A stretch of 9,865 nt of DNA, taken from NCBI GenBank assembly GCA_946480555.1, contig CAMLLE010000072.1, positions 1 to 9,865 on the forward strand, in the 5' to 3' direction. The notes beneath the pieces were generated by a model. That model searched no databases. It was not told the DNA's origin and was given only the letters and a program-made list of their open reading frames with translations. Both the position numbers and the translations under genes were made by a program. This DNA is from an uncultured Verrucomicrobia subdivision 3 bacterium. Lineage in GTDB: Bacteria; Verrucomicrobiota; Verrucomicrobiae; Limisphaerales; CAMLLE01. Positions 1-4,704 of this stretch are shown here, piece after piece (position 1 is the stretch's first letter; each line of letters opens with the position of its first letter).

Positions 1-1
1 C

Positions 2-1639
2 TTCGGCCGCGTGCTCCAGGGGCTTTCGGAGGCCTGGCACAACCGCCGCGACGACATTCTGGAATCAGCCGCAGACGTTCACTCGCGGCTGGAGCAAATG
101 ATGGACGCAAGCGAGAGCACGACGGGCCTGGTGCTGAATGCGACCGTCCTGCGCAATGCCGCAGACCAGCTGAAGCAGCACTACGATCCGCGTCACGGCG
201 GCTTTGGCGCCGCGCCCAAGTTCCCGCAACCGAGCCACCCTGCCCTGCTCTTGCGCTGCGCGAAACGGTTCGCCGACGCTGACGCCGTTCGCATGGTGCT
301 TCACACGTGCGATCGCATGGCCGCCGGCGGCATCAACGATCAACTCGGCGGCGGCTTCTCGCGTTACTCCGTCGATGCCGAATGGCTGGTGCCGCATTTC
401 GAGAAGATGCTTTATGACAATGCGCAACTCGTGCCGCTCTATCTGGACGCATTTCTCATCAGCGGCGAAGCGCGCCACGCACAGATCGCGCGCGACATTC
501 TCGATTACGTGCTGCGCGACATGACGCATCCCGACGGCGGATTTTATTCGGCGGAAGATGCCGACAGCGAAGGGCACGAAGGGAAGTTCTATTGCTGGAC
601 GCGCGCAGAACTTTCGAAGCTGCTTTCGCCCGAAGAATTCAACGTGGCCGTCCGCCATTTCGGAATCACCGAGGAAGGCAACTTCGTCGATCACAGCCAT
701 CCAACGCCGCTTCCGAATCAGAACGTCCTGAGTGTCGCCGATCCAAACGTCGCCGCTGCCGACGCCCCACTGCTGGATTCCGCAAAGCAGAAGATGATCG
801 CCACCCGCAGTCAGCGCGTGCGGCCGCATCTCGACGACAAAGTCCTCGCGTCGTGGAACGGCTTGATGCTCGCCGCCTTTGCGCGCGCGGGCGCGGTGTT
901 GCGCGAGCCGAATTACCGCACCGCCGCCGGGCGCAACCTGGCGTTTCTGAAAGCGAAACTTTGGGACGCAAACTCGAAGACGTTGTTCCACCGCTGGCGC
1001 GACGGCGAACGGGACCAGGTTCAACTGCTTGAAGCTTACGCCTTCCTCCTCCATGGCGTGATCGAGCTTTACGAATCAACGCTTGATGCGGCGCACCTTG
1101 AGTTCGCAATCGAACTCGCGGAGTCGATGCTCGCCCGCTTCTACGATGCGAACGAAGGCGGCTTCTGGCAAAGCGCGGCGGATTCAAAAGACCTGATCCT
1201 TCGCGTGAAAGAGGCGTACGACGGCGCGGAGCCTTCCGGAAATTCCGTGGCGATCGTTTCACTCCAAAAACTGGGCGCGATCACCGGTCGCACACACTTC
1301 ACGGAGGCAGCCGCGAAAAGCCTTCGCGTGTTCGCCGCGCGATTGCAGCAAGCCCCGCAAGCGCTCACGTTCATGCTGCAAGCAGTGGATTTCGCGCAGC
1401 AACATCCGACGCGGATCGTCATCGCGGGAGCTCCGGACAATGCCATCACGCAATCCCTGCTTCGCGCGATCCACACCGTTTATCTGCCGAACCGTGTCGT
1501 GCTGGCCAATCGCGGCCCGGTCGAAGAATTTGCCCGCACATTACCCACCGGGGAAAAGGCGCTCGCCTACGTTTGCAGCGGCAACACATGTCAACCGCCG
1601 ACGAGCGATCCTGAGAAACTGAAAGAGATTCTGAAATAG
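2..1639 (+). CDS. YyaL/SPATA20-type thioredoxin-domain protein, 5'-truncated by window edge
   Basis: The frame is open from the first bases of the window (codons at 2, 5, 8, then GTG at 11) and ends at TAG 1637-1639, so the true start lies upstream. Family members are roughly 670-700 residues with an N-terminal thioredoxin-like domain followed by an (alpha/alpha)6-barrel like that of glycosidases and sugar epimerases. The visible 546 codons are the barrel. Counting the GTG at 11 as residue 1, the conserved blocks are HYDPRHGGFGAAPKFP (57-72), LGGGFSRYSVD through WLVPHFEKMLYDN (112-137), GGFYSAEDADSEGHEGKFY (176-194), RPHLDDKVLASWNGLM (271-286), EPSGNSV (407-413) and a C-terminal pair CSGNTC (522-527). 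The reaction is not established for this family; a redox or sugar-related role is only suggested by its folds. It converges on rmuC, with a hairpin repeat between them. Family assignment is firm; function is uncertain. Confidence 0.93.
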   Translation, partial: FGRVLQGLSEAWHNRRDDILESAADVHSRLEQMMDASESTTGLVLNATVLRNAADQLKQHYDPRHGGFGAAPKFPQPSHPALLLRCAKRFADADAVRMVLHTCDRMAAGGINDQLGGGFSRYSVDAEWLVPHFEKMLYDNAQLVPLYLDAFLISGEARHAQIARDILDYVLRDMTHPDGGFYSAEDADSEGHEGKFYCWTRAELSKLLSPEEFNVAVRHFGITEEGNFVDHSHPTPLPNQNVLSVADPNVAAADAPLLDSAKQKMIATRSQRVRPHLDDKVLASWNGLMLAAFARAGAVLREPNYRTAAGRNLAFLKAKLWDANSKTLFHRWRDGERDQVQLLEAYAFLLHGVIELYESTLDAAHLEFAIELAESMLARFYDANEGGFWQSAADSKDLILRVKEAYDGAEPSGNSVAIVSLQKLGAITGRTHFTEAAAKSLRVFAARLQQAPQALTFMLQAVDFAQQHPTRIVIAGAPDNAITQSLLRAIHTVYLPNRVVLANRGPVEEFARTLPTGEKALAYVCSGNTCQPPTSDPEKLKEILK

Positions 1640-1706
1640 GAGCGCGGGCGGCTCGCCCGCGCGTTGCTGAAGAACTTGCTTCACGCAGGCGAGCCGCCTG
1701 CGCTCC
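1639..1706. repeat. Paired inverted hairpin module between convergent genes; possible bidirectional terminator
   Basis: Two 23-base arms, 1639-1661 and 1684-1706, are inverted copies of each other with 21 of 23 positions complementary and 22 bases between them. Each arm is also a hairpin on its own: stem 1644-1650/1654-1660 with loop GCT, and stem 1685-1691/1695-1701 with loop AGC, both with perfect 7-bp stems. The element begins on the last base of the stop codon of the upstream gene and ends five bases before the rmuC stop, so it fills the convergent gap. It could stop transcription from both sides, but T-runs are short (CCTTTG at 1705-1710). The GGAGCGC ends and double-hairpin layout match the design of the other elements in this window, so it is probably a REP-like dispersed repeat that may double as a terminator. 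Confidence 0.7.
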
Positions 1707-1710
1707 TTTG

Positions 1711-3078
1711 CTACGCGGAAGGCGGCAATCGCAGCGCGGCTTCCAGCGGAATGACCTCCGCCAGCTCCTTGCCCGTCGTTCCGCCGCGCAGCTTTTGGAT
1801 CCGATCACCGGCGGGCCGCACCATGCGCTCGTAACTGCCCACCGCGTCGTTGTAAGCGCTGTTGGCGCGTTCGAGGCCGGTTCGAATTTTCTCAAAGTGC
1901 TCGGTGAACTTGCAGACGCGCGTGAACAAATCCTGCGCCGCTTCGGCTATCGCAGCCGCATTCTCCGTCTGCGCATGTTGCTGCCAGCTCACCGCCACGG
2001 AGCGCAGCAGCGCGATCAATGACGCCGGCGTGGCAAGCAGGATGCGTTTCTCCGCCGCCCAGATGATCAGATCGTGATCGCCTTCCAGGGCGGCGCTGAA
2101 GAGCGATTCCGCCGGAACGAACAGCACAACGTAATCGAGCGCACTGGGAAACTGACGCGGATAATCACGTTCAGCCAGCGACTTGATCGTCGCCTTCAGC
2201 TTCGTGGCGTGCGCAGCCAGGGACTCGGCGCGCTTCTGCGGATCCGCCGTTTCCAATGCGTTGAGAAAATCGAAGTCGGGAACCTTGGCATCGACGATGA
2301 TCAACCGGTCTCCCGGCAACCGCACCATGAGGTCGGGCTTGGAATCGCCTTCCTTGGTCTGCTCGCTGAAATCGCAATGCGCGCTCATCCCGGCGGCTTC
2401 CACGACGCGGCGCAGCGTCTCTTCGCCCCAACGGCCGCGGGCCTGATTTGACCGCAGCACCATGCGAAACTGCAACGTCTCGTTCGCGAGCGTCTGGCTT
2501 TGTTGCGAGAGCAGTTCGAGCTGCTTCTTCACTTCGCCCAGTGTGGATGACTGCGCCGCTTCGCTTTGCTGCAATCGCTTCTGATACGACTCCAATTGCT
2601 GTTTGAGCGGCTCGACCAGTGTCTTGATCGATTCCTGACGCTGCGCGAGATCGCCTTTGGCGGCTTCCTGAAATTTGCCAAAGGTCTGTTCGGCCAGTCG
2701 CAAGAATTCCGGCGCGGTTTGCTTCAGCGCATCGGCGCTCAGGGCTTTGAAGGCGTCGCGCAAATCCGAAATCGCCTTCGCCTGAGCCTCCTTCGCATCG
2801 GCCAAGGCCTTCTCGTGCAAAGCGCGTTGTTCGATCAGGAGCTTCTCGGCCGAAGCTTGCTTCGCTTCAGCCGCCGCGCGTGTTGCTGCAGCTTCGGCAA
2901 GCTGGGTGCGCAGCCGGGTCAATTCGCATTCGCGCTGGGAAACCTGCTGGCGCAGTTCAGTCTCGAGGCGGTTGTCTGAGGGAACGCTCGCTTTGCGTGA
3001 ACCGAGCAGCCAACCGATGGCAAAGCACACGCCGCCACCCAGAACAAATCCGATTGCGAAATAGACGAAGGAATTCAT
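1711..3078 (-). CDS. rmuC: RmuC-family DNA recombination protein
   Basis: This 455-residue protein matches RmuC in length and layout. A single hydrophobic N-terminal segment (about residues 4-26, followed by SRK) should anchor it to the inner membrane. A long Ala/Glu/Gln-rich coiled coil covers about 37-205. The RmuC domain follows: RGRWGEETLRRVVEAAG (214-230), KPDLMVRLPGDRLIIVDAK (247-265), DYVVLFVPAESLF (315-327), and a C-terminal helical part around 370-430. RmuC limits certain recombination and inversion events in E. coli; a nuclease-like fold has been proposed, and the VDAK motif would fit a restriction-endonuclease-like core, but the biochemistry is unsettled. The ATG at 3078-3076 overlaps the TGA of the upstream MGMT-like gene (ATGA). 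No Shine-Dalgarno sequence precedes it, so coupled translation is likely. The last residues are LRLPPSA before TAG at 1713-1711. Confidence 0.95.
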   Translation of the reverse strand: MNSFVYFAIGFVLGGGVCFAIGWLLGSRKASVPSDNRLETELRQQVSQRECELTRLRTQLAEAAATRAAAEAKQASAEKLLIEQRALHEKALADAKEAQAKAISDLRDAFKALSADALKQTAPEFLRLAEQTFGKFQEAAKGDLAQRQESIKTLVEPLKQQLESYQKRLQQSEAAQSSTLGEVKKQLELLSQQSQTLANETLQFRMVLRSNQARGRWGEETLRRVVEAAGMSAHCDFSEQTKEGDSKPDLMVRLPGDRLIIVDAKVPDFDFLNALETADPQKRAESLAAHATKLKATIKSLAERDYPRQFPSALDYVVLFVPAESLFSAALEGDHDLIIWAAEKRILLATPASLIALLRSVAVSWQQHAQTENAAAIAEAAQDLFTRVCKFTEHFEKIRTGLERANSAYNDAVGSYERMVRPAGDRIQKLRGGTTGKELAEVIPLEAALRLPPSA

Positions 3079-3659
3079 CCGCGTAGCGCAGGTGTCCGCG
3101 CCTGCGGGTTCTGGCGGCGTCTCGCCGCCAGTTTCGGAGTCGCGGACCGGGTAGGTCCACCAACCCGCAGCCGCGACGGCTGCGCTACAAGCTGATCGCG
3201 CGTCATCAACGCTTTCTCGAACTCCACCACGAAGGCACGTTTGCCTTTGCGCTGGATTCGATGTCCCTCAGCTTCCAGTCGCCGAATGACTTCGTCCAGG
3301 CCACCGGGATACTTCGGATTCACTTCGCCGCCATTCTTCAACGTGCGCCAGAAAGGGGTGATCCGCTTCGCGCCTTTCGCTTCCACTTCGGCGGCGGCAT
3401 GCGCGGCGATCCAGGAGAAGATGCCCGTCGTAATCGGGCAACCCTGGCCCGCCTTGTGAATCGTGGCCAGCGCAGCGCGCAGTTCATTGATCGTGACGAC
3501 ACGGCCTTTCGGAATGCGCTTCATCAAAGCGTCCACCTCGCGCGGCGCGGGAATGACCATCGTGCCGGTGCCGAAACGCTTTGAATGCTTCGCCTCGATT
3601 TCGAAAACGCGTGGAAGGTCTTTGTCGTCCGCCAGTTTTTCGCTCCAGGATTTTTTCAT
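3075..3659 (-). CDS. MGMT-family (Ada/Atl DNA-binding domain) protein without the acceptor cysteine, with repeat-derived C-terminal tail
   Basis: I chose the ATG at 3659, giving 194 residues that begin MKKSWSEKLADDKD, because AGAAGG lies five bases upstream (3670-3665). A GTG at 3677 would add six residues but has no such site. IPKGRVVTINELRAAL and the following GCPITTGIFSWIAAHAA resemble the winged-helix DNA-binding domain of O6-alkylguanine-DNA alkyltransferases. The later ITPFWRTLKNGGEVNPKYPG sits where those enzymes carry PCHRV, so Cys-His is replaced by Phe-Trp and no alkyl acceptor remains. The protein is probably a DNA-binding relative, comparable in idea to alkyltransferase-like proteins; that is inference. 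The recognisable domain ends near FEKALM (about residue 152). From residue 158 the reading frame runs through a palindromic repeat, giving an Arg/Pro-rich tail that ends TPALRG. It lies 113 bases downstream of ridA and overlaps rmuC by four bases. Confidence 0.85.
   Translation of the reverse strand: MKKSWSEKLADDKDLPRVFEIEAKHSKRFGTGTMVIPAPREVDALMKRIPKGRVVTINELRAALATIHKAGQGCPITTGIFSWIAAHAAAEVEAKGAKRITPFWRTLKNGGEVNPKYPGGLDEVIRRLEAEGHRIQRKGKRAFVVEFEKALMTRDQLVAQPSRLRVGGPTRSATPKLAARRRQNPQARTPALRG
3083..3188. repeat. GTAGC-headed paired palindromic element inside the 3' end of the MGMT-like gene
   Basis: The ends are inverted copies: GTAGCGCAG at 3083-3091 and its complement at 3180-3188, each continuing into a hairpin and the sequence CTGCGGGTT. 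The right-hand hairpin has a perfect 7-bp stem (3167-3173/3177-3183, loop CGA). The left-hand one pairs 3088-3094 with 3099-3105 with one wobble. Two further stem-loops lie between them: a perfect 8-bp stem at 3112-3119/3123-3130 with loop TCT, and GGACC/GGTCC at 3144-3158. The whole unit is translated as part of the MGMT-like gene, and its left end stops five bases before the rmuC ATG. This looks like a REP- or MITE-like dispersed element. No transposase is present in the window. Confidence 0.75.
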
Positions 3660-3664
3660 GATCA

Positions 3665-3670
3665 CCTTCT
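3665..3670 (-). promoter_or_regulatory. Ribosome-binding site deciding the start of the MGMT-like gene
   Basis: AGAAGG on the minus strand, five bases before the ATG at 3659. It favours this ATG over the in-frame GTG at 3677. It is the only recognisable Shine-Dalgarno sequence among the three complete genes in this window. Confidence 0.6.
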
Positions 3671-3671
3671 G

Positions 3672-3727
3672 CCTCACGCGAAGTCCGCGAAGGAATTCAT
3701 TCTGTAATTCGCGCCCTTCGCGTGAGG
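3672..3727. repeat. 12-bp perfect inverted repeat in the leader of the MGMT-like gene
   Basis: CCTCACGCGAAG at 3672-3683 is exactly complementary, inverted, to CTTCGCGTGAGG at 3716-3727, with a 32-base loop containing further CGCGAA/TTCGCG complementarity. On the minus strand it ends one base before the AGAAGG ribosome-binding sequence of the MGMT-like gene. A transcript reading through it could fold a long stem just ahead of the binding site. It may be another dispersed intergenic repeat, or it may influence translation; the sequence alone does not decide. Confidence 0.6.
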
Positions 3728-3741
3728 ATTGATTTATCCGT

Positions 3742-3766
3742 AAAAACGGCGGTCACAGACCGCTAC
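3742..3766 (-). terminator. Rho-independent terminator of ridA
   Basis: Reading the minus strand, a perfect 6-bp stem GCGGTC/GACCGC with loop TGT (3763-3749) is followed by CG and then TTTTT (3746-3742). It starts about ten bases after the ridA stop codon, the expected place for an intrinsic terminator. The hairpin begins with GTAGC, like the other palindromes here, so a dispersed repeat may be serving as the terminator. The stem is short, so efficiency may be modest and some readthrough into the MGMT-like gene is possible. Confidence 0.6.
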
Positions 3767-3772
3767 AGCAGC

Positions 3773-4156
3773 TTAAAAATGGGCGACGACTTCGATCTCG
3801 ACGTTTGCGCCCTTGGGCAGCGCAGCGACCTGGATGGTCGAGCGCGCCGGAAAATCGCTGGTGAAGTACTTCGAATAGATTTCGTTCATGCCCGCGAAGT
3901 CGGCGAGGTTCGTCAGGAACACCGTGCTCTTCACCACGTTCGCGAAGGTCAGCCCCTGGTCTTCAAGGATCGCTTTCACGTTCTCCAGCACGCGCTCGGT
4001 CTGAACCTTGATGTCGCCCGGGACGAGGTTCCCATCCTTTGGATCGATCGGAATCTGGCCCGCGCAAAAGAGCAGGTCGCCGACTTTGACCGCGTGGTTG
4101 TAAGGTCCGACGGCGGTGGGAGATTTCGCCGGTTTGATGATCGTTTTGGTAGCCAT
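3773..4156 (-). CDS. ridA: RidA family reactive intermediate/imine deaminase
   Basis: At 127 residues this is the normal size for the RidA/YjgF/YER057c/UK114 family, which hydrolyses reactive enamine/imine intermediates such as 2-aminoacrylate released by PLP enzymes, mainly protecting PLP-dependent enzymes in the cytoplasm. Family features are present in order: SPTAVGPYNHAV (12-23) near the N-terminus, LLFCAGQIPIDP (28-39), the central helix with VVKSTVFLTNLADF, and PARSTIQVAALPKGANVEIE (103-122), which contains the arginine that binds the substrate carboxylate and the late glutamate of active members. It should form a trimer with sites between subunits. The start ATG at 4156 is preceded by A-rich sequence and no clear Shine-Dalgarno. 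It is first in a minus-strand group with the MGMT-like gene and rmuC, but a probable terminator follows it. Confidence 0.96.
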   Translation of the reverse strand: MATKTIIKPAKSPTAVGPYNHAVKVGDLLFCAGQIPIDPKDGNLVPGDIKVQTERVLENVKAILEDQGLTFANVVKSTVFLTNLADFAGMNEIYSKYFTSDFPARSTIQVAALPKGANVEIEVVAHF

Positions 4157-4180
4157 GTTTGTTTTTGAGTTCGGAAACCG

Positions 4181-4208
4181 AGATTAAAGACAAACGAAGG
4201 GCAGTCAA
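4181..4208 (-). promoter_or_regulatory. Possible sigma-70-type promoter of ridA
   Basis: On the minus strand TTGACT (4208-4203) resembles a -35 box, and TAATCT (4186-4181) lies 16 bases downstream as a weak -10 box. The distance to the ridA ATG at 4156 would give a short leader of about 17-20 bases, which fits the absence of a Shine-Dalgarno sequence. The -10 match is poor, so this is tentative. Confidence 0.35.
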
Positions 4209-4300
4209 GGAAGCGGGCGGGGATTAAGGTGAACATTCAACAATGATAAACAACGTCAATGTTCAGGAACGGAATCTCAGCCGTGGAACGGCGAAAGAAA

Positions 4301-4439
4301 GTAGCCCACGGCAAAGCCGTGGGTGTCGTCACCGCGTGAGGTGAGCTGCGGAGCAGCGGCAGGATTGCTGCAGAACTGTGTCGCCCCGCTGGGGCTCGGG
4401 ATCTAACGCGGCAAACCCACGGCTAGCGCCGTGGGCTAC
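4301..4439. repeat. GTAGCCCACGGC paired palindromic element
   Basis: GTAGCCCACGGC at 4301-4312 and GCCGTGGGCTAC at 4428-4439 are perfect 12-bp inverted ends of a 139-base unit. Each end also folds by itself: 8-bp stem 4305-4312/4316-4323 with loop AAA, and 8-bp stem 4416-4423/4428-4435 with loop TAGC. A third stem, GCCCC/GGGGC, lies at 4383-4395. The design is the same as at 1639-1706 and 3083-3188: two self-folding ends in opposite orientation around a spacer. Confidence 0.75.
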
Positions 4440-4461
4440 TGGCTGACGCTGCTCCGCAGCT
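4344..4461. repeat. Second nested 15-bp inverted repeat
   Basis: AGCTGCGGAGCAGCG at 4344-4358 is the exact inverted complement of CGCTGCTCCGCAGCT at 4447-4461. It interlocks with the element at 4301-4439: one arm is inside, the other just outside. This suggests two repeat units inserted next to or into each other. Confidence 0.65.
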
Positions 4462-4463
4462 GT

Positions 4464-4486
4464 TTTGGCGGCGAGACGCCACCAAA
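4464..4486 (-). terminator. Hairpin downstream of the giant gene, possible terminator
   Basis: On the minus strand a 10-bp stem with one G-U pair (4486-4477 with 4473-4464) closes on loop TCT, beginning 26 bases after the giant gene's stop codon. There is no T-run after it, so intrinsic termination is doubtful. Its core is nearly identical, in opposite orientation, to the hairpin at 3112-3130 (one base differs over 19), so it is at least a second copy of a dispersed palindrome. Confidence 0.4.
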
Positions 4487-4512
4487 CTTTCAGCGGCGAC
4501 GGCTGCATTGCA

Positions 4513-4704
4513 TCAATTCATCCGCGTCCGGAAAAAGGCCTTCGACTGCTGCGGAATCTGCACGCGCGCCTCGAACTGGCCGGGCAGCACTTCGGCCACG
4601 ATCGCCGTTGCGCTGGTCCACTGAACCATGTTCTCGCTGGTCTCCACCACAAACCGCGTGCCGGGCTGGCCGCTCCACGTGAGGCGCACTTCCACCTGCG
4701 GCTG
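4513..4704 (-). other. C-terminal module of Verrucomicrobia type
   Basis: Residues about 1703-1765 read VEVRLTWSGQPGTRFVVETS, then ENMVQWTSA, and end FFRTRMN. The layout of a strand with TW, then R-(F/Y)-x-V-E-x-S, then W-T, and a final aromatic-aromatic-R close to the stop is a recurring C-terminal ending in large secreted proteins of Verrucomicrobia. Its role is not known to me; a sorting or surface-retention role is only an inference from its constant terminal position. Confidence 0.6.

Larger units (their letters stand above)
4157..4512. other. Intergenic region rich in palindromes between the giant gene and ridA
   Basis: I see no coding sequence in these 356 bases. The right half (4301-4486) is filled by nested inverted repeats listed separately. 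The left part (4157-4300) holds the ridA leader and possible promoter and a 7-bp inverted repeat, GAACATT 4231-4237 and AATGTTC 4258-4264. Near the right end, 4493-4506 repeats most of a motif that also occurs at 3170-3183 (CGACGGCTGC core). Confidence 0.6.

Noticed and set aside
65..1054. Long open frame antisense to the YyaL-type gene (329 codons, minus strand)
   Set aside because: It is codon-aligned with a strongly conserved gene on the plus strand. It is open because the GC-rich gene rarely uses TTA, CTA or TCA codons. The translation has no recognisable domain.
2074..2979. Plus-strand open frames opposite rmuC
   Set aside because: The minus strand encodes an easily recognised RmuC domain and coiled coil across this span. 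The antisense products are mirror artefacts.
3660..3677. GTG at 3677 as the start of the MGMT-like gene
   Set aside because: It lies inside the inverted-repeat arm and has no binding site before it, whereas the ATG at 3659 has AGAAGG five bases upstream and begins the conserved MKKSW sequence.
4301..4486. CRISPR array
   Set aside because: The repeats are inverted rather than direct, differ in length and have no regular spacers. No cas gene is present.
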